Part shown: positions 34,398 through 44,912 of the stretch, in pieces
How the letters are laid out: each line of letters begins with the position of its first letter
Numbering within the stretch: the stretch's first letter is position 1
NCBI GenBank assembly: GCA_037176725.1
Contig: JAZBRS010000011.1
Span: 6,882,001-6,946,000 of the forward strand
DNA: 64,000 bases
Direction of reading: 5' to 3'
Origin: Posidonia oceanica
Taxonomy: Eukaryota; Streptophyta; Magnoliopsida; Alismatales; Posidoniaceae
Made by a program: the position numbers and the translations under genes
The notes under the pieces: model-generated
What the model was told of the DNA's origin: nothing
Databases searched by the model: none
What the model saw: only the letters and a program-made list of their open reading frames with translations

Positions 34398-35717
34398 TGC
34401 TGACCTAGAGCACGTGAGAATAGGGCTACGATGGGGATGCAAAGGGTGATTCCTAATCGGAGCTATCGTCGCAAATGTGGATAGCTCAGAAGGGGAATGG
34501 TCGCAAATAAAGGTCGCAACAGGGGTGTTAGAAGGAGACAGTACTCAAGCTCCAGCAAGGGAACTCGCTTACCGATCACTGCTGACACAAACAGAAGGAA
34601 ACAGGGATTAGAAACTGAAAAACAGATGCAAATGAATTAAGTTAGATGGCATGAATGATATGTATGCTTTCTAGCATGCCCCCCCTCACCTATCTAGTGT
34701 ATCCTAGTAGGTGACCTACTTCGGGTATCCCCAGGTGTACGGGTCACCGACTCAGGTCAGAAAAGGCAGGTCCCCTGTCGAACTCCTAGCTAGAGCTGAG
34801 GAAATAACAGGGTGGTGCGTTGGTGGCCCTGACTCCACCAAAAGCGTGGGCAGTACTCCCTAGTAGCATCGACACGACCCCTGGACAAGGCGGGACAGAC
34901 CGACTGACTTGGGCCACGCCAGAAGCAGTGGAACAAGAGGTCGGGACCATCCTTCGCAGACTAGTAGGTGGACTCAGATGAGAAGAATGCATGCCCTATA
35001 TGATACTTACGCAAATGCTTAGAGTTTTTTATCTTGCATGTTTTATTAACCCGAGGGGGGTGCAGGATTGTTTGAAGTCTCTAGTTGCTCCTAAAAGTTC
35101 TTTTTACTTGCTATTTTTAGTTAACCACAAAGAAAGCAAACAGTCCCTACTATCCTAGGCATGGCATGTGCAAAAGGGAAGAAAATCAACCAAATATGGT
35201 AGGCAAACAACATACAACATTGCAAAAGGCAAGTGCATGGCATGTGCAGGTGTTTATGAACATGATAGTGAAGGGAAAGCATTTATCACGTCAAAAGGCA
35301 TGTATACAGGGTATGTGCGTGCGTAGTGGCATAGCAAGTGTGTAAAAGAAGCATTCATCATTCAAAAGGCATGTATTGTTGCCAAACAAGTATGTAAACA
35401 TGCATTGTGCGAGAAATAAAGCAGTAATAAGCAAATAAGACAAAGAAAGTAAAGACAGGTAAGCAATAAAGCAGATGAGAGCAGAAGCAAAGAAATATGC
35501 AAGTAAACAAGCAACAGAGACAAAGCAGAGCAGGGTAAAGCAAATGCCAAGGCAGAGCAGATGAGGCAAGTGCAAAACCTAAGCAGAGTAGCCATAAGGC
35601 GGCTCGCTAGGATTTAGCACAGAAGAGCAAGCAAAACAGGCAAAAGAGGCACAAAGGCAGGCTAAGCTGCAAAAACAAGTGAGCGAAAAGCCAGAAGTGA
35701 AAGTCGGAGTCTGTCTA
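34398..35717 (-). other. Element 1 leader, with conserved module (about 34750-34992)
   Basis: No gene is supported. The module at 34750-34992 aligns with leaders of elements 2 and C. The stretch 35160-35560 holds many GGCATGT/GCATG repeats shared with element C. A degenerate second PBS-like site, minus-strand TTATGGCTACTCTGCTTAGG, lies at 35597-35578. Confidence 0.55.
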
Positions 35718-35735
35718 TCCCTAGTGGAGTCGCCA
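35718..35735 (-). other. Primer binding site of element 1
   Basis: Minus strand TGGCGACTCCACTAGGGA, one base after the LTR end. It differs from that of element 2 at two of 18 positions. Confidence 0.85.
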
Positions 35736-35736
35736 C

Positions 35737-37038
35737 TATAGTAATCCTGGTGTTCAGATCGTCCATGCACACTGCCAAAAGCTCACGTGCACCGATCAGA
35801 ATTAGGTTCACTATTAGCAGCTGTGTCTGAGGAGGAAGGCTCGACTCGAAAACACTTAAAGCAAGGAAAAAAGAGAAGAAAAGAAGAAGATAAGACAATT
35901 CAGAGTCGCCACCGTATCTATTATATCAGGAGACAAGGAAAACCGAGGAAATGCGTGAATAAACACGCAAAACCAAGCAAGAGATGCAAAGTAGGGCAAT
36001 GCAAGAGAAAAGGGAGGCAAATGAATGCAAATGATATGACTCATGCCTAAGATAAGGGCAATATGGTCATTGTGGGCCAAAAGACCAGGCAAGGACTCCT
36101 GTTACATGCGGGGAAGGTGTTAGGCACCCCCGACACGTCCAAGAATCGGTCTTTCTAGGCTTACGCTCGCATATGCAGGGAAATGCAGATTTTGAATGCC
36201 TAAGTGCCAATGAATGCCTAATTAGATGCTCATAGGTGTGCTCTAAATAATGGGATGCAATGCAAGGAAGTAAACGTGCAGTCTAAGTGCTCAGCAACGC
36301 TGTCTGTGTTCCGAATCAGGCGAATCCTGGTCCGTGAGAACTCCAAGCAGTAAGCATCACTGCCCTATATGCAAATGCATACGAAAGAACAAAACATCGA
36401 TAAAACCGAGCAATGTAGGCGACATGCAAGAGAAAACAGCTTAAAATCAAGGGATAAGCTAAAAATAAAATAAACATGCAAATAAAATACAGAAGAGAGA
36501 GATGCACAAGGTGGGCCCACAGCCAAGCAAGAAAAAGAGAGAGAAGGGAGTGAAAAGAAGGAGAATAAGAAGGAGAGAGAGAGAGAGGAGAGAGAAAAGA
36601 ATAATTTAGGAGAGAGAAAAGGATAATTTGGATAAATGAAGGGGTTAGAGGTTTAGAAAAGAGGTGAAATTTGGTGAGTACGTGGTCTAGGGTCTCTAGT
36701 ATTAGACCTAGGATTTGGATTTGGATTTTAGAAGGTTTTAGAAGGGTTTTGAGGTGTAGAAAAAGGGTAGTTTCACCTAGGTTTTCTAGGGTTTTTGGGA
36801 GTGGTTTTGGTTTGAAATTTTGAGGGTTTTTGGTGGGTTTTCTAAGTTAGGAAGGGTGAGTTTTCCTGTGGTTTTTGGGTAGTTTTTGGGCTTGGGAAAT
36901 GGGTGTGATTCTAAGTTAGGTTTGGGCTTGATTTGAAGAGATGCATGAAATGAAAAGTGTAAGTATGGACCTAGATTTGGATTCAGAAGCCACCAGAAAA
37001 TTCCAATTGATTCAGCCTGTCAAAATGGGGTGTCAACA
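35737..37038 (-). repeat. 5' LTR of element 1, internally deleted
   Basis: Both outer parts match the 3' LTR, but the junction at about 36441-36446 (TAAAA) joins what are 15010 and 19918 in the 3' LTR. The deletion is 4.9 kb between two TAAAA pentamers. The lost part includes the only TATA-like core I see in this LTR, so this copy probably lacks its promoter. Confidence 0.92.
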
Positions 37039-37043
37039 CCAGG
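37039..37043. repeat. Target site duplication of element 1, right copy
   Basis: CCAGG, identical to 14300-14304. Confidence 0.95.
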
Positions 37044-38700
37044 CGACTCGATGGTGGACCCAGAGGAGTACCTCGGTGCGACCCATACGGCGTATGTAGT
37101 CCCTGCCCCTACTGTCCCATCACCTTTGGCAGCAACTCTAGAATCCAACGATGACAGGTTCGCCGTTCTGGAGAAAGCACTTCGACAAGTGCAGGACACG
37201 GACTTCCACTCCTACCTGTTCCAGGACCTCTGTTGCTTTCCAAAGGCGGTACTCCCATCGAAATTCAAAATCCCGGCATTTGACAAATAAAATGGTAGGG
37301 GCTGCCCCATCGCCCATTTGAAGGTGAATTACGGAGACTTGGCTCAACTTCAGGCTGATGACAGGTTGTTGATCTGCCTGTTTCAAAAGAGTCTTACTGG
37401 CCCGGCCCTCAAGTGGTTCACATCACTTGATATGGCCACCATCAAGACTTGGAACGACCGAGGCAGGGCGTTCCTAGAACAGTACTCCTTCAATCTTGAC
37501 TTAGTCCCTAAGCGCGAGGACCTCGTCGCTCTCAAGCAGAGAAACAACGAGCCATTCGGGGAGTACGTCGGCCGTTGGTGCGCCCTTGCTGCATAGACCC
37601 TCTGACGAGGAATCTATCGAAATTATAATTCGGGGTGTGCAACCATCCACTGGGGCTCTGCTTGCCATCCAGGCTATTACTAGTTTTGCATCTCTGATTC
37701 GGATCGGCACACGCGTGAAGAGCCCCCTTCGGAGCGGCAATTTTCCAGTGCTCTCTGTCTTCGCCAAGCAAGCCACCTCCCCCAGCAGCGGCGGCAGCAG
37801 CAGCAACACCAACAACAATGGTGGAGGCAATAACAACCCTAGGAGGAGGGATCCCCTGTGGCCGCAGTTGCTTACGTCGACTCTCCTGCCGCTCTTGTCC
37901 ACACGGTAGCTCCGCTCGGCCCGAATCAGGTAGTGTATGCACCCACACCTAGTGCACCTCACACACCACAGATCACTACCACCGCCCGACCGGTCTACTC
38001 AGCCCCACCGGTTTGGCAAGGACAACACCAAGGGTAGAGACGGCCCCACCCTCAGTGCCACTACACTCAGCTAGTGGAGCCGTTGAGCGCCGTCCTCCCC
38101 AAGGTTGTGTCACTCCTCACGCTCCTCAAAATCTGCCCACCACCGAACCTTCTTCCGAGGTGGTATAGGACGGATCACTTCTGCGATTTTCATCGAGTAG
38201 TTGGGCACTCGACGAATAATTGCTTCACTCTGTAGGGAGCCGTGCAGGACCTGATTGACCGAAAGGTCATCAGTATCAACACTCAGGAGGCAACATCTTC
38301 TTCCACCCCTCCACAAGCATCCCCCTCTGCATTAGGAACAGCTCCCCATAATCCAAGCATCGTCCACCAGCCTCTGCCTAAGCATTCTGGCCCAGGAAGC
38401 GTGGGGACCTCAGGTGTGCATTCTCTCTTCCCCTCTGGGCCTGCTCCGTCTGTGGTGGACCCTTCTGATCTGATTCAAGATCTTTCTGTGCCCGTTTCTT
38501 CTTCTCTCTATCTTGCGGCGCTCGCCGACTCCAAGTCAGGGATTCACATGATCCGACTGGACGCCAAGCCGGAGCGTGCTACCGCGAGGCCCGCCATACA
38601 ACCAGAGGCTCAACCCCCCATCTGCCTGCAGGCCAGACCCCAGCCAGAGCTAGCACAACCTCCCCAGCAACAACCTTCATCTACTCGCTAACCAGCAAAT
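37039..38700 (+). pseudogene. Element 2 gag, C-terminal part
   Basis: Continues gag after the element 1 insert (GDSMVDPEEYLGATH). The capsid-like core (LKWFTSLDMATIKTWND, EPFGEYVGRW) spans about 37399-37590. The frame then shifts for 37586-37909, with Ser/Gly/Asn-rich repeats, and returns before CDFHRVVGHSTNNC (about 38180-38223), a zinc-knuckle-like motif with its His kept. TAA at 37288, a TAG at about 38236 and TAA at 38689 interrupt it. Confidence 0.82.
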
Positions 38701-39693
38701 ACCCCGGCAGCCCCTCTCGAGCTCGCAGCTCGTGCTCCCCTGGTTATTAACCTAACCAGGGATACCCACCGCGTTCATTATGACTACGCCGCAGAAATGT
38801 GTGCGAATGTCATGCGGTCGGGGAGGGTGTATAGACCTGCCGCCCCAGCAACTAGACCTGCTACCCCAATAGCCAGGCCTAACCCCCCTGAACCTACTCC
38901 GCCTGTGAACCAACCACCAGCAGGCCCATCCCCACCTGTGAGCCAACCTCCAGTAAACCAATCCCCTGATCCCACCTCTGCAGAACCTACCACCAAAGCC
39001 ACTACCCCCGCCACCAAAAAAGACCAGCCTTCAGCTGACATAACGGCCCGACTGAAAAAAGTCAAGGCTGACATATCCATCTGGGACTAGATCCATTCTT
39101 CCTGCGAACACCGAGAGGCTTTTCTCCGCGTGTTCCAGGCCGCTCATGTGTCCCAAACAATCGAGCCTTCAACTTTGGAAAATATGGTAGGTATGATCGC
39201 GGAGCTGCAGGTCATCTCTTTCTCGAGCGATGAACTGCCTCCGGCGGGGACTAACCCTAATCAACCGCTGTTCATCACGGTGCAGTTCAAAAGGTTCCAC
39301 ATTCCCCTCTCTTTGGTCAATAATGGATCAGGCCTTAACGTCTGTCCCCTACGCACAGCAATGAGGCTCGGATTCAAAGTCGAGGATATCACGCCTGCCG
39401 TGAAGGGAATGACCTCTTTTGACAATACGCACCATGATTCTCTAGAGATCCTGGTTATTCCTCTTACCATTGGCCCAGTCGAATTCGATGTCGAGTTCTA
39501 TATCGTCGACTTGGAGCCTTCTTTTAATCTTCTGCTTGGACGCCCTTGGCTGCACAAGCATCAGGTGATCCCCTCGACCCTCCACCGTATGATCAAGTTT
39601 CGCTACGACGACGATGTTATCGTCGTCATGGCAGAAAACTTTGACAAGGAACCAGTCGAGGTGGTCTCTTCTGTATCCCAGCCAACTGTCTAA
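38701..39693 (+). pseudogene. Element 2 protease
   Basis: Starts in a Pro-rich stretch with repeated PPVNQ/PPVSQ units, then ISIWD-stop-IHSS, then the retropepsin. The active site reads LVNNGSGLNVCP; element 1 has LVDNGSG, so the catalytic Asp codon changed from GAT to AAT and the enzyme is dead. LLLGRPWL is intact. A TAA ends the open stretch at 39693. Confidence 0.85.
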
Positions 39694-41480
39694 TTTGATC
39701 CTAAGCCGTCGGATACCTTGTACCGTGTTAACCGGTTTGAGCCGGTTAACTTTATTCCTCTTCTTGAGCGTGCTAGCTCTCTGGCCGTTCATTGTAACCC
39801 TTACAGGATGGTCGAGAACATTTGCCGTAGGTGGGGCTATGAGAAGAGAACGCCACTTGGGCGTCATGGCCAAGGGATCGCCGAGCCGATCACTGCCGAG
39901 GAGCGCGAAAAGTTCCAAGGCCTGGGATATGAATGGCAACCCTGCGATGGTGAGCGCCTGCATTCAGGGAAGCGGAAGCTCGTGATCCCTCGGGACCTCA
40001 CTAACTTCGTCAGTGCAGGTATTCTCGACCCGAACACGAGCCCAGCAACAGCCCAGCCAGCACCATGCCGGAGCCCCCCACTGCCGACAGAGGAGTGGGT
40101 CTGCATAAAGGATTATTATTCTGATGAAGAGCAGCCTGGCACGGTTGTCCCAGCACAGTCTAAGGAAGAAGCCCAGATCAGCCCTGCAATCTCCCGGTCA
40201 GTCTGCCTGACCCTCCCTTATCCTGATACAGTGGCAGATTCAGCAAAGTCTGTGTCAAAGATGACGGTTTCTTCTTCTGCAGCTTCACCAGTGCCTATGA
40301 TAGCCATTTCAGCGGCTCCAGAATCAGGAGCACCTCTGCAGGCACCAGCCACTTGTCCACTCGCGGTTGCAGCCGCACCAGTACTGAAGTTACCTTTTCC
40401 GAGGGTGCAATCAATCGATTCAGGCAACAGCGTGACTCAACCCGCCTCATCAGTAGCTCCACAAGTAAAGTAGGTGGCACCATCAGCCACACTGCTGTCA
40501 ACTTCAGCAGATCTAACGTTGTGGAAGACCCCCACCGCTACTACAGAGAAACAACCACCATCACACATGGGTGCTGGCGCTTCATCCCTCGGAGCAACCG
40601 TCCAGCTATTGGACCATCAGAAGAGCGCCTTTGCCTCCCCTCCAGCCACAACACTGTCCCTATCGGCGCCGCTGTCAGTGGCATCCCTGACCAGCCTGTT
40701 CGCATCTCTGATCCCCCCAGTGCCGCAACCAACTATGCCCAGAGGTCAGCTAGCCAACCAGCCAGTAACAGAGCAGACACCCTGGCTGGTGATTGCCAAG
40801 CAAGACTCTGAAGAGGCCACTTGCGCCTACTACGTCGACACGCCCTCTGAAGACGAGGAAGGTGTGACTGCAAAAGCCCAGGTGGCTGACAGGCTTGAAG
40901 ACTTCGAATTGCTGTTCCAGGAACAACTTGCGGTGTTCGCTGAAGACGCCGCCGAGCAGCACAGGCTGAGGAAAGGGAAAGCCGTGGCCACAGATCCCTC
41001 CCTACCGCAAGACCATTCCTCCATCATGGTCTTGGAAGAAGAGCCAGAGGCAGCACCCACTAGACCAAACGAGTTGATCACCTCACAGCCTAAAGGCGGG
41101 TCTAGGTGGTTTGTGTGGCGCATGCCCCACACAAGCGACGCATTTGGCGACAGTACACAGATTCATCGCCTAAAGAACAGTTGTCCATCTCCGGCACTCC
41201 CCGCGAGCACCTCTAAGAACGCAGAGGATGAGACAGTACAGACAGCAGCAGCAGTAGACAGAGCAGTCCCAGCATTCCAGACAGTCCCAGCAGTGACAGT
41301 GGTGCCAGAGCAGTCGGAACAAATAGAGCAGCCAGAGCAGCCAGATCTGTCAGCGGGACTAGGGACCATTGAAGCAGATGTCACCCACCGAGCCCATAGA
41401 AATACTCAGGTGAGCGTGACCATCCTGAGGCATCATCAGGATCAAGAGGCAGAACGTGTCCACTCCTTCGACATTACAGA
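39694..41480 (+). pseudogene. Element 2 G-patch-like domain and linker
   Basis: Near 39805-39945 the pattern RRWGYEKRTPLGRHGQGIAEP ... FQGLGYEW matches the G-patch positions of A and 1. The rest is a Pro/Ser/Thr/Ala-rich linker with the short conserved blocks DEEQPGT, SIMVLEEEP and GGSRWFVWRMPH. One TAG at 40471-40473 lies in frame. The frame equals that of RT, so no intron or frameshift is needed here, unlike in element A. Confidence 0.72.
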
Positions 41481-42480
41481 CCCTACATTTGAGAAGGAGA
41501 TTCTCTCGGAACTCATTGCATATAAGGAGGAGGGGGATACAGACGTCGATGAGAATGATGAACCATCGCCTGAGTTCCAGCCTTATGATGACGACCCGGA
41601 AGGGCCCAACCTCCATGTCAAGGAAGAGACGGAGGTTATCAATGTTGACATAGCTAAAGATGTCAGAGAGGTCTGAATCAGCACCCTACTGCCGCCCCAG
41701 GCCAGAGTAGAGTTTATTGCATTCCTTGTGGAATATGCAGATGTTTTCGCCTGGAGTTATGAAGACATGGTCGGCCTTGATGTCAACATCGTGGTGCACA
41801 ACTTGCCTCTAGACCCAGATGCGAAGCCGGTAAAGCAGAAGCTCTGGAAGTGGCGACCGCAGTGGCTGCTCAAAATCAAGGAGGAAATCATAAAGCTGCA
41901 CAATGTTGGTTTTCTCAAGGTCATCCTCTATCCAGAATGGCTCGCAGATGTTGTGCCTGTGCCCAAGAAGGATGGACAGGTCCGTATGTGCATTGATTAT
42001 AGGGATCTGAATAAAGCCAGTCTAAAGGACGACTTTCCCTTACTGCACATCAACATCCTGGTGGACAACACTGTGGGACACAAGATGCTCTCCTTCATGG
42101 ACGGCTTCTCCGGCTACAATCATATCAGAATGGCGGAAGAAGACATGGAGAAGACCTCATTTATCACCCCCTGAGGAGTCTTCTGCTATCAGGTCATGCC
42201 ATTTGGGCTCAAGAACGCCAGAGCAACATATCAGAGGGCGATGACAGCATTATTCCATGACCTCATGCACCAAGAAGTTGAGATCTACGTGGACGACATT
42301 ATTGCTAAGTCTAGAGAGCCTAAGGATCACCTTATCTGCCTCAAGAAGCTCTTTGATCGCCTGAGAAAATACAAGCTTCGCCTCAACCCCAGTATGTGTA
42401 TATTCGGGGTATCATCTGGCAAGCCACTAGGCTACATCGTCAACCAGAGGGGAATTGAAGTGGACCCGAGCAAGGCTAAA
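41481..42480 (+). pseudogene. Element 2 reverse transcriptase
   Basis: RT blocks: VCIDYRDLN-type box (MCIDYRDLNKAS), SFMDGFSGYNHIRM, MPFGLKNARATYQRAM, IYVDDIIAKS and IFGVSSGKPLGYI. TGA at 41674-41676 and TGA at 42172-42174 (Trp of ITPWG) interrupt the frame. Catalytic Asp residues are intact. Confidence 0.9.
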
Positions 42481-43164
42481 GCCATCATAGACATGCCACC
42501 CCCTAGGACTGAGAAAGAGGTCAGAGGCCTGCTGGGGCGTCTGCAATACATCAGTCGGTTCATCACGCAACTCACACCCATTTGCGAACCGATCTTCAAG
42601 CTCCTGAAAAAGAATGCACAGATCAACTGGAGCGAGGAGTGCCAAGTTGCATTTCACAAGATCAAGCAGCTCCTGATCAAGCCTCCTGTCCTGGTCTCTC
42701 TCGTGCCAGGAAGACCCCTGATTCTCTATCTTTCTACCACGCAGCATTCCATGGGCACCGTCTTGGGCGAACATGATGAAACCGGTAGAAAGGAGCGTGC
42801 CATCTACTACCTGAGCAAGAAGTTCACTGATTGCGAAGCTAGGTATAGCGCCAGAGAGAAGACGTGCTTGTCTCTGGTCTGGGCCGCGCAGAAGCTAAGG
42901 CATTACATGATGGCACACCCGGTCCAGCTCTTATGCCAACATGACCCCATCAAGTTCCTTTTTCAGAAGCCGACTATGGTGGGCAGATGTGTTAAGTGGC
43001 AGGTGTTATTGTCTCAATATGACATTACTTTCGTCACACAGAAATCAATGAAGGGGCAAGCCATGGCAGATCATCTGGCCGACTTCCCCTTACCTGAATA
43101 CCAGCCTCTGCAGACACAGTTCCCCGATGAAGACATCTTATTCGCCATGGAGGATTCAGAGTAG
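42481..43164 (+). pseudogene. Element 2 connection / degenerate first RNase H
   Basis: TEKEVRGLLGRLQYISRFI, then LYLSTTQHSMG, where the usual first Asp is Ser, then AIYYLSKKF and LVWAAQKLRHY. The tail GQAMADHLADFPLPEY leads to a TAG at 43162. Same frame as RT. Confidence 0.85.
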
Positions 43165-43560
43165 AAGGACCCTGAAGACGAGTTACAGTGGCATCTATAC
43201 TTCGATGGTGCAGTTAATAGAAGGGGCAGAGGCATCGGCGCTGTCCTATTAACACCGCAGGGAGTTCTAATACCCTTTGCAAGGAAGATGATATTCCCTT
43301 GCACCAACAATGAGGCAGAGTACGAAGCCTGCCTTCTGGGACTACAAGCTGCACTTGAGCATGATGTGCGCAAGCTGCATGTGCATGGAGACGCGATGTT
43401 GGTCATCTCTCAGGTTAACGATGACTAGAAGACCTAGGACCCCAAGCTGGTACCTTACCATGAATGCCTGCTGAAGCCGATAGGAGAATTTGAAGACAAC
43501 CGCTTCATTTACATGAATAGGGCCAAGAACGCCTATGCAGACGCTCCAGCAACCTTAGCA
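43165..43560 (+). pseudogene. Element 2 archaeal-type RNase H
   Basis: LYFDGAVNRRGRGIG, NNEAEYEACLLGL, VHGDAMLVIS and AYADAPATLAS give the four acidic sites. Two TAG codons close together near 43426 and 43435 replace Trp and Lys or similar in the NGEWRTKDPK segment of element 1. Confidence 0.82.
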
Positions 43561-44912
43561 TCCTGGCTCTCCATACCCGAAGGCCGTGCAGTGGACGTAT
43601 CAGTCTCTCGTGTGGAACAGCCCGCTCACTGCATGACTATCAAGGAGGCGGATCCAGCAAAGGAGCTCCCATGGTACCACGACATTAAAGTCTTCCTGGA
43701 ATCTGGCAACCCCCCACCTGGCACCTCAGCCACAGACAAAAAGACTTTGGCGCATCTGGCGTCAAAGTACGTGGTAGGGGCAGGACATCTGTACAGAAGA
43801 TCTTACAACCAGATGCTCCTACGCTGCGTAGACAAAAAGGAGGCCGACACACTAATGCTCCAAGTCCATGCAGGGACCTGCAGCCCTCACATGAATGGTG
43901 TGTTGCTGACCAAGAAGATTATGCTCCAAGGCTACTTCTGGTCAACCTCGAGGCAGACTGCTGCCAATTTGTGTGCAAGTGCCATAGCTGCCAGATCTAT
44001 GGGAACTTCATACACACCCCCTACAGGAATTGCACAGCATGTCTTCGCCTTGGCCCTTCTCCACCTGGGGGATCGATGTCATTGGCGTCGTGCACCCGCC
44101 AGCTTCCAACGGTTATCGCTACATTCTGGTGGTGATCGACTACTTTACTAAGTGGGTGGAAGCAGCCTCCTACAAGACAGTTACTGCCGTGGCAACAGAA
44201 AAGTTCATCAAGAACAATATCATAGCCCGGTATGGGGTCCCACACGAGCTTATCTCTGATAACGGCACAAGCTTCATAGCCAAGAGGATCGAAGACTACC
44301 TGCAGAACTTCCACATCAAGCATCACCGATCCTCGCCTTATCGGCAACAGATGAACGGCGCGGTAGAGTCTGCAAACAAGAACCTTGTCAAAATCCTAAA
44401 AAAAGATGGCAGAAACTCACAAAGACTGGCATGATATACTTCTATACACGCTCTGGGCGTACAGGACATCAGTCCGGACCTCAACAGGAGCCACCCTGTA
44501 TTCTCTGGTGTACAGCATGGAGACAGTGCTGCCTGTCGAAGTAGAGATCCCCTCACTGCGAATCCTACGAGAAGCTGAGCTGGAAGAAGCGGAATGGGTC
44601 GAAGACCACCGTATTCAGCTGAACCTGATTGATGAGCATAGGCTGCAAGCCATACATCATGCTCAGTGCTACCAGAAGCGCTCAGCCAGAGCATACCTAA
44701 AGAAGGTTAGGCCCAGAAGCTTCAATCCAGAGGATATGGTCCTTCGAGCCATCCATCTCCCCGACGGTCGAGGGAAATTCCGACCCAACTGGCGTGGCCC
44801 CTACTTAATCAAGCAAATCTTCTCTGGCGGCGCAGCAGTCCTTGAGGACATGGACCAGGTCGAGCAGTCTGAGCCGGTCAATTCATGCTGCCTCAAGAAG
44901 TACTACCAGTAG
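43561..44912 (+). pseudogene. Element 2 integrase
   Basis: A zinc head (HAGTCSPHMNG ... CKCHSC by translation across a frameshift) and a DDE core with GIDVIG, LISDNGTSF and NGAVESANKN. One base is missing near 43950, and one extra A in the A7 run at about 44400 shifts the frame again, so three frames are used. The C-terminal part ends LKKYYQ, stop at 44912. Upstream, the segment 43561-43700 links RNase H to integrase. Confidence 0.87.

Larger units (their letters stand above)
14305..37038 (-). mobile_element. Element 1: complete 22.7-kb Tat/Ogre-like retrotransposon inside gag of element 2
   Basis: Both ends are exact: TG at 37038 and CA at 14305 on the minus strand, flanked by CCAGG duplications. 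The 5' LTR is at 37038-35737 (1.3 kb), the PBS at 35735-35718, then gag, protease, G-patch-like domain, linker, RT, RNase H, archaeal RNase H, integrase (ends 25574), 3' ORF 24138-22936, hairpin arrays 22445-21056, polypurine tract 20524-20511 and 3' LTR 20510-14305 (6.2 kb). Size and layout fit giant Ogre-like elements. It is the closest relative of element 2 in the window. Pol is broken by stops and two frameshifts. Confidence 0.95.
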
